From NCBI GenBank assembly GCA_902782625.1, contig CACZNZ010000301.1, positions 1 to 6,574 of the forward strand: a stretch of 6,574 bases of DNA, in the 5' to 3' direction. The DNA comes from an uncultured Lachnospiraceae bacterium. Lineage in GTDB: Bacteria > Bacillota > Clostridia > Lachnospirales > Lachnospiraceae. The notes under the pieces were generated by a model. That model searched no databases. It had not been told where the DNA came from and was given only the letters and a program-made list of their open reading frames with translations. Positions 1 through 6,285 of the stretch are shown in pieces (the stretch's first letter is position 1; the number at the start of each line of letters is the position of its first letter). The translations under genes and the position numbers were made by a program.

Positions 1-1
1 C

Positions 2-1321
2 TGTATCATCGGTTGTGTAGAGCCTCAGTGCCCGCATAAGACAGAGGGATGGCATGATGCTGCATTCTTCAACTGCGCTAAGGTATTCGATATCGCTATC
101 CATGGTGGAAAGAACCGTGATGGCAAGCAGTTAGGCCCGGTTTGCAAGCCGATGCCCGAGTGGACATCCATGGATGATGTTGTTGAAGCTTATACAACTC
201 AGATCAAGTACTTCGTTGAGAAGCTTGTTGAGTCTGACAACTGCGTAGATATCGCTCATCGTGAGAGAGCTCCGCTGCCATTCATGAGCGCATTAGTAGA
301 TGACTGTATCAAGAGAGGTAAGACAGTTATGGAAGGTGGAGCAATCTACAACTTCACCGGCCCGCAGGCATTCGGTAACGTTGATACCGGTGATGCTATG
401 TACGCAATCAAGAAGCACGTATTCGAGGACAAAGACCTCACAATGCAGCAGATTTACGAAGCTATGGAGAACAACTTCGGTGCTGAGCTCGGCGCAGGCT
501 GCTACGATGGACCTTTCGTAGTTATGAGTGCACCTCCGGAAGGGGCAGCAGCAGCTACACAGCAGAGAGTATCCAGCAAGAACGTTGATGCTTCCGATAT
601 GGAATCCATCATCAACGAAGTAGTTCGCAAGATCCTTGCTGAGAACGGATCCTCATCCAGCATCAGCGGAATCCGCACAGCTACAGCTTCCCACGCATTA
701 ACAGATGCTCAGAGAGCAGAGTATGACAGAATCCGTAACATCCTCGATGCAACACCTTGCTTCGGTAACGATGATGACGCTGTTGATATCTGGGCTCGTA
801 AAGCAACACAGATCTACAGCCACGAAGTAGAGAAATATATAAATCCTCGTGGTGGCCAGTATCAGGCAGGATGCTACCCTGTATCCGCTAACGTACTGTT
901 TGGTAAAGATGTTCAGGCTCTTCCGGATGGACGTTACTCCAACGCTCCTCTGGCTGATGGTATCTCCCCTCGTCAGGGTCATGACGTTAAGGGTCCGACA
1001 GCTGCAGGTAACTCCGTAGCTAAGCTTGATCAGCTGAATGTCTCCAATGGTACACTTTACAACCAGAAGTTCTTACCTTCCGCAGTAGCTGGAGATCAGG
1101 GTCTTATGAACTTCGCAGGTGTTGTACGTAACTACTTCGATAAGAAGGGTATGCACGTACAGTTCAACGTAATCGACCGTGAGACATTAGTAGATGCTCA
1201 GCAGCATCCGGAGAACTACAAAGATCTCGTTGTTCGTGTAGCTGGATATTCCGCACACTGGACCGTACTTGCTAAAGAGGTACAGGATGATATCATCGCT
1301 CGTACAGAGCAGACATTCTAA
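2..1321 (+). CDS. Glycyl radical enzyme, probable B12-independent diol (1,2-propanediol/glycerol) dehydratase, 5' truncated
   Basis: The frame is open from base 2 to the TAA at 1319-1321 (439 residues), so the gene starts upstream; the ATG at 152 is internal. GRE family members usually have about 800-850 residues, so roughly the C-terminal half is visible. Seen: the thiyl-radical motif GCVEP (Cys codon 14-16, Glu 20-22), followed by KTEGWHDAAFFN, and the glycyl radical loop RVAGYSAHW (Gly codon 1244-1246) near the C terminus. From family knowledge, the Asp of GWHD lies 14 residues after the Cys, as in the substrate-binding Asp of glycerol dehydratase (C433/D447); choline lyase has Thr at the preceding position. 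Inferred reaction: radical dehydration of a vicinal diol to an aldehyde, oxygen-sensitive, possibly inside a microcompartment. An in-frame insertion at about 479-700 is described separately. The activase gene follows on the same strand. GRE membership is near certain; the substrate is less sure, with choline or another small alcohol as the alternative. Confidence 0.9.
   Translation, partial: CIIGCVEPQCPHKTEGWHDAAFFNCAKVFDIAIHGGKNRDGKQLGPVCKPMPEWTSMDDVVEAYTTQIKYFVEKLVESDNCVDIAHRERAPLPFMSALVDDCIKRGKTVMEGGAIYNFTGPQAFGNVDTGDAMYAIKKHVFEDKDLTMQQIYEAMENNFGAELGAGCYDGPFVVMSAPPEGAAAATQQRVSSKNVDASDMESIINEVVRKILAENGSSSSISGIRTATASHALTDAQRAEYDRIRNILDATPCFGNDDDAVDIWARKATQIYSHEVEKYINPRGGQYQAGCYPVSANVLFGKDVQALPDGRYSNAPLADGISPRQGHDVKGPTAAGNSVAKLDQLNVSNGTLYNQKFLPSAVAGDQGLMNFAGVVRNYFDKKGMHVQFNVIDRETLVDAQQHPENYKDLVVRVAGYSAHWTVLAKEVQDDIIARTEQTF
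479..700 (+). other. Insertion in the glycyl radical enzyme carrying a putative encapsulation peptide
   Basis: Between the helix ending MENNF and the conserved PCFGNDDDAVD segment, where related enzymes have only a short connection, this protein has about 75 extra residues. They comprise a Gly/Ala/Pro-rich stretch (SAPPEGAAAATQQ), then an amphipathic helix ASDMESIINEVVRKILAE encoded at 590-643, then a Ser/Gly-rich linker (NGSSSS) and a second polar stretch. The helix places M, II, VV and IL on one face with acidic and basic residues opposite. That is the typical pattern of microcompartment encapsulation peptides, which normally sit at a protein terminus behind a flexible linker. The insertion keeps the reading frame. 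The boundaries come from remembered family alignments and may be off by about ten residues. Confidence 0.7.
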
Positions 1322-1348
1322 TCTGTAACGATTTAGATAATCACAGAT
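1321..1348 (+). other. Small hairpin over the GRE stop codon
   Basis: ATCTGT (1321-1326) pairs with ACAGAT (1343-1348), and inside it GATT (1330-1333) pairs with AATC (1339-1342), leaving a 3-base bulge and a 5-base loop. No T-run follows, so it is not a terminator. It may protect the 3' end of the GRE message. Function is inferred and the stem is weak. Confidence 0.35.
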
Positions 1349-1369
1349 CTAATAATTCATTCTGTCTGC

Positions 1370-1397
1370 TCCCGGCTTCCTTAACAGGGAGCCGGGA
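1370..1397 (+). promoter_or_regulatory. GC-rich intercistronic hairpin between the GRE and activase genes
   Basis: TCCCGGCTTCC (1370-1380) pairs with GGGAGCCGGGA (1387-1397) around a 6-base loop: 11 pairs, one of them G-U. The next bases are ACAGGCGGGG with no T-tract, so this is not a standard intrinsic terminator. It sits 18 bases before the activase ribosome binding site. Such a stem would be expected to stabilise the upstream message or limit read-through, giving much GRE and less activase, a ratio that suits a catalytic activase. The structure is seen; the role is inferred. Confidence 0.6.
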
Positions 1398-1414
1398 ACA
1401 GGCGGGGTAAACCT

Positions 1415-1420
1415 GGAGGA
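1415..1420 (+). promoter_or_regulatory. Ribosome binding site that sets the activase start
   Basis: GGAGGA at 1415-1420 directly abuts the first ATG (1421), too close for initiation there. It lies 6 bases before the second in-frame ATG at 1427, which is the usual spacing, so 1427 is the better start. Confidence 0.7.
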
Positions 1421-1426
1421 ATGAGA

Positions 1427-2350
1427 ATGGATTCAACATATGATGAGAACAAAAAAGGATTAGTATTTAATATCCAGCGTTTCTCTGTAAATGATGGTCC
1501 GGGAGTCCGGAGTATCGTCTTTCTGAACGGTTGCCCGCTCAGATGTAAGTGGTGCTGTAATCCTGAATCTCAGGAATTGAAATCAGTCGTGATGTTCAAA
1601 GCACAAAACTGTGTTGGATGTCGCAACTGTGAAGTGGTTTGCCCGACTGGTGCTTCTAACTTGGATCTGCCAGGAAAGATTGATCATTCAAAATGTATTG
1701 TCTGTGGTAAATGTGTTGACGTATGTTACCACAAGGCTCTTGAAATGACAGGAAAGTGGATGACGATCGATGAGCTTATGCGTGAGCTTTACAAGGACAG
1801 AACGATCTATCGTCGTACTGGCGGCGGAATTACGGTTTCCGGTGGTGAAGCGATGGTTCAGCATGATTTCCTTGTGGATCTCCTGAAAGCGTGCAAGTCT
1901 CTTGGTTGGACGACAGCTATCGAGACAACTGGATATACATCTCAGGATGTTATAGAAAAAGTTGTTCCATGGCTTGATCTTGTCATGATGGATATCAAGC
2001 ATTTTGATGCAGAGATTCATAAAGAGTTCACAGGCGTAGATAATGAGAGAATTCTTCTCAATGCGCATAGAATCGCAGAAATTGCGAAAGAAATGATCAT
2101 CAGAGTTCCTGTTATTCCTGGTTTTAATGCCAAAGCAAAATATATCGAGGATATCGCCAGATTTACTACGACGTTGCCTGGTGTAAAAGAGCTGCATCTG
2201 CTTCCGTATCATGATTTGGGAAGCAACAAATATGCGATGCTCGGTAAAGTATATGAGATGTTTGGCGTTCAGAAACCGGAAGCAGAACTGATGGAAGATT
2301 TTAAAGCTATCGTGGAGAAGCAAGGGTTGATCTGTAAAATTGGAGGTTGA
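1427..2350 (+). CDS. Glycyl radical enzyme activating enzyme (radical SAM, with two extra 4Fe-4S clusters)
   Basis: It uses a reduced 4Fe-4S cluster and S-adenosylmethionine to abstract hydrogen from the radical-loop glycine of the enzyme encoded just upstream. Residues counted from the ATG at 1421: the radical-SAM motif C38-x3-C42-x2-C45 (GCPLRCKWC); a ferredoxin-like insert with two CxxCxxCxxxC sets (C64/67/70/74 and C92/95/98/102); and the SAM-binding GGE (TVSGGEAM, about 138-145). The N-terminal FSVNDGPGVRS stretch is typical of activases. The two-cluster insert is typical of activases for dehydratase, choline lyase and similar GREs and is absent from pyruvate formate-lyase activase. Length, about 307 residues, is normal. 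The start at 1427 is preferred on ribosome-binding-site spacing; 1421 would add only Met-Arg. Its last codons contain the metK ribosome binding site, so translation is probably coupled. Nothing in the sequence looks defective. Family assignment is firm; the partner is inferred from adjacency. Confidence 0.93.
   Translation: MDSTYDENKKGLVFNIQRFSVNDGPGVRSIVFLNGCPLRCKWCCNPESQELKSVVMFKAQNCVGCRNCEVVCPTGASNLDLPGKIDHSKCIVCGKCVDVCYHKALEMTGKWMTIDELMRELYKDRTIYRRTGGGITVSGGEAMVQHDFLVDLLKACKSLGWTTAIETTGYTSQDVIEKVVPWLDLVMMDIKHFDAEIHKEFTGVDNERILLNAHRIAEIAKEMIIRVPVIPGFNAKAKYIEDIARFTTTLPGVKELHLLPYHDLGSNKYAMLGKVYEMFGVQKPEAELMEDFKAIVEKQGLICKIGG
2342..2346 (+). promoter_or_regulatory. metK ribosome binding site inside the activase gene
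   Basis: GGAGG at 2342-2346 lies in the last codons of the activase gene, 8 bases before the ATG at 2355. A TTG at 2340 is in frame but overlaps this site, so 2355 is the real start. Confidence 0.8.
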
Positions 2351-2354
2351 TAAT

Positions 2355-3557
2355 ATGGGGAATGACTATATATTATTGACATCCGAATCTGTTACAGAAG
2401 GACATCCGGATAAAATGTGTGACATGATATCCGATGCCTTGCTGGACGCCTATCTTCTGGGTGATCCGAATTCCCATGTTGCAGTGGAGACCATGGCTTC
2501 TGAGGACATGGTGTTTATTGCAGGGGAAGTGACTTCCACCTCACAGATCGATGTGGTGAGGAAGGCAAGGGAAGTTATCTGCGAGATAGGATATGACAGC
2601 AAAGACAAAGGAATGGACGGAAGATCATGTAAGATTCTTACGAATATCGGTCTTCAGTCTCCTGATATCGCACAGGGCGTCAACCGTGACAATGGTGAAA
2701 TCGGTGCAGGTGATCAGGGTATGATGTACGGTTATGCCTGCGATGATACTCCTGAATACATGCCCCTGTCGATTGCACTGGCTCACAGGCTTTGCAGAAA
2801 GCTTACAAGGGTCAGAAAGGAAGGGAGAATTCCATATCTTTATCCAGATGGCAAATCACAGGTTACCGTCGCTTATGATGAAGACGGTAACGTTAAAGGA
2901 ATTACGGCTATCGTAGTTTCTACACAGCATAGTGCGGATGTGTCCATCGAAACACTCCGTAAAGATATTGAGGAAATCGTGATTCGGGAAGAGATTCCCG
3001 CAGATCTGTTTCTTCCTGATGTAAAGATCCATATCAATCCAACCGGACGTTTTGTAGTCGGTGGTCCGGAAGGAGATGTCGGTCTTACCGGAAGGAAGAT
3101 CATTGTGGATACTTACGGCGGAATTGCTCGTCATGGAGGCGGGGCTTTCTCCGGAAAAGACCCGACAAAAGTAGACAGATCGGCAGCATATATGGCAAGA
3201 TACGCAGCCAAGAATATCGTGGCTGCAGGCTTCTGCAGAAAATGTGAAGTCAATCTTGCCTATGCAATCGGAGTTCCTCAGCCGGTCTCAATTAAAATAG
3301 ACACATTTGGGACTGAAGAAATTCCCAAAAGTATTATAGAAACGGTTGTAGGAGAAGTATTTGACTTCAGTGTTGCAGGAATTATAAGAACGCTTTCTCT
3401 CACAAATGTTACTTATAAGAATGTAGCCTCTTACGGACACTTTGGCAGAGATGATCTTAATCTGCCGTGGGAGCGAATTGATAAAGCCGAGGAGCTCCAG
3501 GATAAAGCGACCGTAAGACTAGTCGAAGAGATTCTTCAGAGAAGAAATCGTAAATAG
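2355..3557 (+). CDS. metK: S-adenosylmethionine synthetase
   Basis: Makes S-adenosylmethionine from methionine and ATP, releasing phosphate and pyrophosphate; cytoplasmic, usually a tetramer. The 400-residue product has the normal family length and all hallmark motifs: SESVTEGHPDK (10-20) in the ATP/methionine site, GAGDQG (117-122), the glycine-rich GGGAFSGKDPTK (261-272), and the C-terminal YGHFGRDDLNLPWE (360-373). No key residue looks lost. The start at 2355 is chosen for the GGAGG 8 bases upstream. It begins 4 bases after the activase stop, so the two genes are almost certainly co-transcribed and translationally coupled. The link makes sense because the activase consumes S-adenosylmethionine each time it installs a radical. 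Whether this is a second, pathway-dedicated copy or the cell's only metK cannot be told from the window. A terminator follows about 115 bases downstream. Confidence 0.97.
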   Translation: MGNDYILLTSESVTEGHPDKMCDMISDALLDAYLLGDPNSHVAVETMASEDMVFIAGEVTSTSQIDVVRKAREVICEIGYDSKDKGMDGRSCKILTNIGLQSPDIAQGVNRDNGEIGAGDQGMMYGYACDDTPEYMPLSIALAHRLCRKLTRVRKEGRIPYLYPDGKSQVTVAYDEDGNVKGITAIVVSTQHSADVSIETLRKDIEEIVIREEIPADLFLPDVKIHINPTGRFVVGGPEGDVGLTGRKIIVDTYGGIARHGGGAFSGKDPTKVDRSAAYMARYAAKNIVAAGFCRKCEVNLAYAIGVPQPVSIKIDTFGTEEIPKSIIETVVGEVFDFSVAGIIRTLSLTNVTYKNVASYGHFGRDDLNLPWERIDKAEELQDKATVRLVEEILQRRNRK

Positions 3558-3601
3558 TATAAAATATTAACTCATTAGTTTGTAAATAAGTTTAGGGTCA
3601 C

Positions 3602-3664
3602 TCGAGCGTAATCATATAATCGGTCTCAACACTCTCACACTTTGGTTATATTTATAACGCTTGA
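3602..3664 (+). other. Long imperfect hairpin downstream of metK, possible structured RNA or 3' UTR element
   Basis: TCGAGCGT (3602-3609) pairs with ACGCTTGA (3657-3664) over 8 pairs including one G-U. After a small internal loop, ATATAATC (3614-3621) pairs with GGTTATAT (3644-3651), again with one G-U, closing a 22-base loop rich in C, A and T. It sits between the metK stop and the terminator, in a stretch with no coding signal. It could be a 3' UTR fold, the body of a small RNA ending at the terminator, or a protein-binding site. It matches no RNA family I recognise. Confidence 0.4.
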
Positions 3665-3671
3665 TCCACAT

Positions 3672-3708
3672 AAAGAACGGGCAGAGAATACTGCCTGTTC
3701 TTTTTTTT
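3672..3708 (+). terminator. Rho-independent terminator of the GRE-activase-metK operon
   Basis: AAGAACGGGCAG (3673-3684) pairs with CTGCCTGTTCTT (3691-3702): 12 pairs, one of them G-U, with loop AGAATA. An eight-T run covers 3701-3708. A3672-T3703 can extend the stem. This is a strong canonical terminator about 115 bases after metK. Confidence 0.92.
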
Positions 3709-3945
3709 GCTGCTTTTGGTTGAAATAATACAATGATATGTAATTAATATTACAATTCTGCGATTAGTAATAAACATAATTTAGGAACTATATTAAAAAA
3801 CAACATAAATGATATATAGCCCCATTTTTAAAGGGTAAATTATTGAACATTTATATATTTGGAATAACAAATTTGAAAACCAAAAAATTCAATTTGATAT
3901 CAATAAAATATATTTATATCATATAAATTGCACAATAAAACTCAA
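3709..3945. other. AT-rich noncoding region upstream of the regulatory genes
   Basis: This stretch has no credible open frame and is strikingly A/T-rich compared with the genes on either side. It holds the 10-base perfect palindrome TTGATATCAA (3894-3903) and many A/T tracts that could bend DNA or act as an UP element for the promoter just downstream. No RNA gene, riboswitch or insertion sequence was recognised. Confidence 0.6.
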
Positions 3946-3954
3946 TTGAAATTG
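3889..3954. repeat. Pair of TCAATT-containing short repeats, possible operator
   Basis: TCAATTTGATATCAA (3889-3903) contains a perfect 10-base palindrome. A related element, TCAATTGAAATTG (3942-3954), carries the inverted repeat CAATT-GA-AATTG, overlaps the proposed -35 box and begins 53 bases further on. Their position suits a regulator site, perhaps for autoregulation by the AraC-type response regulator encoded downstream. In DNA this AT-rich, chance similarity is a real possibility. Confidence 0.3.
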
Positions 3955-3973
3955 GTTATAAATATGATAAAAT
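3946..3973 (+). promoter_or_regulatory. Probable sigma-A promoter for the sensor/regulator pair
   Basis: A -35-like TTGAAA (3946-3951) is followed after 16 bases by a -10-like TAAAAT (3968-3973), preceded by TGA at 3965-3967, which gives the extended -10 form. Transcription would start near 3980, about 30-65 bases before the candidate start codons. AT-rich DNA lies upstream. Confidence 0.55.
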
Positions 3974-4011
3974 AAATACAGAGTAGAAATGCATGTATTT
4001 TATTGTCTTGC

Positions 4012-5253
4012 ATGGAAAATGACTATAAAAAGGTTAGGTTTGTAATGATGGAAACAGGGAATGCTGTAAGAAGGAATACGGATACCCGTATTTTTGGGAT
4101 TTTTAAGGAAGGTTTATTGGAGAATATTGCGAGTAAACTTATGGGGGCAACCGGAATTCCGTTCTTTGCCATTGATTACCGTGGTGAAAATGTAACAAGA
4201 TATAATAATCATCTGTTCTTTCAATCCGAGGGGAATACAGATTGTACCAAAGAACTGAGAATCATGTATGCACTTGCAGCGGCAAAAAGTGCGATTCATA
4301 ATAAACCATACAGGTTCCAGAGCCCCAGAGGGTATCTGAATATGGTGATTCCAATCATTTTGAACGGACAATATATCGGAGCAATTGCAGGAGGTCCTGT
4401 ACGATGCCAGGATAAGGCAGCGGAAATCCATATGGATGATCTCTCTAAAGAACTTACCGATAAAAAGATTTCCATTAGAAAAGATGCAGAGATCACTTCC
4501 GTAACCCTGGGACAGTTTGATGCGATTGTCGAATTGGCCTCCTTTATGGTGGAAATGCTTTCCGGACAGGCTAAGCTGAATCAATCCATGGATTCCTATG
4601 AGGAAGATAAAAATGAATTGAATTCTCTCAGAGAAAGATACCTGATGCTGCAGAAGCAGGCAGATGATCTGGAATATCATCTCGCAGTTTCAGACATTCC
4701 TTCGGAACTGATCACCAATCTCCTGACGATTGCTTCCAGTTTCAGTGTCATTGAAAAAGCACCAAAGACAGAAAACATACTTTGCAGATTTTCTTCACTG
4801 ATCAGGTATCATTTGAACCATAACGGACAGAGTGCAACGATCAAAGATGAGTTAAAGACCTCGGAAGATATTCTTAGTATTATCGGGGAGCAATATGGGA
4901 AAAAACTAACTTACAGAATCAATTGCGAGGATGAACTGCAGGATATTCATGTACCGACATTTACAATTGTTCCGTTTGTTTTGTGTATGGTGGAAGACAT
5001 ACTGAATCAGGGCAATGAGAATGGAACGATTTATATCGATGTTGAGATCAAAGATTCTATCTGTGTGATTGCTCTTCAGCTTGAAGGAGAGGGGAAAGAA
5101 AAAACAGATCTGTTGGCTTCGGGACGGACAGGAGTTGATCTTGAAAAGCATATCTCCAAAGTGAAGAAGAGATTATCACATGATTTTGATGATGCCGGAG
5201 ATATCTATGTCAATGGGAATCTTATACATATCGGATTTCCGTATCATAAATAG
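4012..5253 (+). CDS. PocR-domain sensor fused to a degenerate LytS/YpdA-type histidine kinase module
   Basis: A soluble signalling protein with no membrane segment or signal peptide. Residues are counted from a TTG at 4003. About 35-185 resembles the PocR ligand-binding domain: FFAIDYRGENV, then YRFQSPRGYLNMVIPI and a GQYIGAIAGGPV segment. PocR, the regulator of the propanediol utilisation genes, senses 1,2-propanediol or related diols. About 192-226 looks like a coiled coil. About 227-416 follows the layout of the LytS/YpdA kinase family (FSSLIRYHL, KDEL, VPTFTIVPF). However, the expected PHFLFN phosphoacceptor motif reads PSELITN with no His; the N-box VENAIKHG reads VEDILNQG; and the glycine boxes are eroded (GRTGVDL). 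It is therefore probably an inactive kinase used as a ligand sensor or partner. The start is uncertain: TTG 4003, ATG 4012, or ATG 4045/4048, the last two behind a weak AGGTTAGG (4031-4038). The response-regulator gene follows after 15 bases. Confidence 0.8.
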   Translation: MENDYKKVRFVMMETGNAVRRNTDTRIFGIFKEGLLENIASKLMGATGIPFFAIDYRGENVTRYNNHLFFQSEGNTDCTKELRIMYALAAAKSAIHNKPYRFQSPRGYLNMVIPIILNGQYIGAIAGGPVRCQDKAAEIHMDDLSKELTDKKISIRKDAEITSVTLGQFDAIVELASFMVEMLSGQAKLNQSMDSYEEDKNELNSLRERYLMLQKQADDLEYHLAVSDIPSELITNLLTIASSFSVIEKAPKTENILCRFSSLIRYHLNHNGQSATIKDELKTSEDILSIIGEQYGKKLTYRINCEDELQDIHVPTFTIVPFVLCMVEDILNQGNENGTIYIDVEIKDSICVIALQLEGEGKEKTDLLASGRTGVDLEKHISKVKKRLSHDFDDAGDIYVNGNLIHIGFPYHK

Positions 5254-5255
5254 AC

Positions 5256-5260
5256 AGGAG
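5256..5260 (+). promoter_or_regulatory. Ribosome binding site of the response regulator gene
   Basis: AGGAG at 5256-5260 lies 8 bases before the ATG at 5269. It sits in the 15-base gap after the sensor gene, which supports co-transcription and this start. Confidence 0.8.
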
Positions 5261-5268
5261 TTAAAATT

Positions 5269-6285
5269 ATGAAGGTTTTACTGATAGACAGAGATTGTCT
5301 TTTTCAAAAAGCATTTCAGAAAATGCTGGAAGATCACAGTGGATGTGAACTGATTGGCACCGCATCTGATCCGGAGAAATCGATGGACCTGTGCGGCAGA
5401 TATCATCCGGATATAGTATTTGCAGATGCAAAACTTGGTGAGCACAACGGAATAGCAATCTGTTCCAAGATAAGAAGATTCTTTCCGGAGACGGCTTGCT
5501 ATATTGTATCGAACCGCTGTAATGTGGAATATCTGCAGAAAGCAATCAAAGCAGGAATCAGTGAGTATATCATGAAACCTCTTTCTAGAGAAAAACTGAT
5601 GAAGGTCTTGGAAGATAACAGTAAAATTGAAAAGAAAGAAGATAATCTGTTTTATGAAAAGCTGGCTTCTTCTATTGAAGAACGTGATTATAAGAAATCG
5701 TATGATGTTGCAAAAGAGCTGGTTGATTGTCTGTTCAGAATGTATGAATGGAAAGAACGGAAAGACCGTCTGAATTCGATCAAACGTCAGCTTTTCTATA
5801 TGATATCAGGACTGGATACAACGCAGAAAGATTATTATATCCAGAAATTTGATGTCACATCGAAAGAAGTCAATAAGAAGCTTTTGTGTTATTGCTGGCT
5901 GATGGAAGTGGTGACCGAAGTGTACAGACAGTTGTGCACGATGAAATACTCGCATATGAGCAGAGCATTCCGTTATATTGAGATGAATAAAACCAGTGAG
6001 ATTTCGCTGGCGGATCTTTCTGATGAAGCAGGAATCAGCAGTGGATACTTAAGCAGGATTTTCCGTAAGTATTATAAAAACAGCGTGGTAGATTATATCC
6101 ATCTGCGTAAACTTCTGATGGCAAAACAGTATATGGCAACCAGTGAGATGAATATTTCAGATATATCTTATCTGTTAGGATACAGTGAAGCAGGATATTT
6201 CTGTAAGATATTTAAAAAATACGAAGGGCAGACCCCTTCTTCTTTCCAGAAAGATTATACAGATTCAGCAAAAGCGGCGGTTTAA
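5269..6285 (+). CDS. Response regulator with AraC-type DNA-binding domain
   Basis: A cytoplasmic transcription regulator of 338 residues. The N-terminal receiver (about 1-115) has D7 and D9 in LLIDRD, the phosphoacceptor D53 in DIVFADAKLG, the switch S81 and the conserved K103-P104, so it looks able to be phosphorylated. One of the usual paired acidic residues is Arg8, a minor departure. A helical linker (about 116-225) matches no domain I recognise. The C-terminal AraC domain (about 230-332) shows both helix-turn-helix units, ISLADLSDEAGISSGYLSRIF (about 245-265) and NISDISYLLGYSEAGYFCKIF, then the GQTPSSF signature. The layout is that of YesN-type regulators. It is co-transcribed with the PocR-like sensor, which lacks a phosphoacceptor His. 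By position it probably controls the GRE/activase/metK operon or associated microcompartment genes; that target is inferred. Confidence 0.93.
   Translation: MKVLLIDRDCLFQKAFQKMLEDHSGCELIGTASDPEKSMDLCGRYHPDIVFADAKLGEHNGIAICSKIRRFFPETACYIVSNRCNVEYLQKAIKAGISEYIMKPLSREKLMKVLEDNSKIEKKEDNLFYEKLASSIEERDYKKSYDVAKELVDCLFRMYEWKERKDRLNSIKRQLFYMISGLDTTQKDYYIQKFDVTSKEVNKKLLCYCWLMEVVTEVYRQLCTMKYSHMSRAFRYIEMNKTSEISLADLSDEAGISSGYLSRIFRKYYKNSVVDYIHLRKLLMAKQYMATSEMNISDISYLLGYSEAGYFCKIFKKYEGQTPSSFQKDYTDSAKAAV

Noticed and set aside
152..1321. A separate gene starting at the ATG at 152
   Set aside because: The same frame is open back to base 2 and encodes the conserved GCVEP active-site region, so this ATG is internal to the GRE.
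1370..1397. Intrinsic terminator after the GRE
   Set aside because: The stem is strong but no T-tract follows and the activase gene with a good ribosome binding site is close, so it is listed as an intercistronic hairpin.
1688..2323. A 211-codon open frame on the minus strand
   Set aside because: It lies wholly antisense to the well-conserved activase gene, has no recognisable motif, and is explained by codon bias of the real gene.
2340..2354. TTG start for metK at 2340
   Set aside because: The TTG overlaps the GGAGG ribosome binding site, whereas the ATG at 2355 has ideal spacing and matches the usual MetK N terminus.
3709..4002. Riboswitch (SAM or cobalamin) upstream of the regulators
   Set aside because: The region is almost all A/T with no conserved helix set or GC-rich junctions, and the regulator promoter lies at its end, leaving a leader too short for such an element.
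4114..4680. A 188-codon open frame on the minus strand
   Set aside because: It is antisense to the PocR-like sensor gene, has no domain or ribosome binding site, and is rich in residues typical of chance frames.
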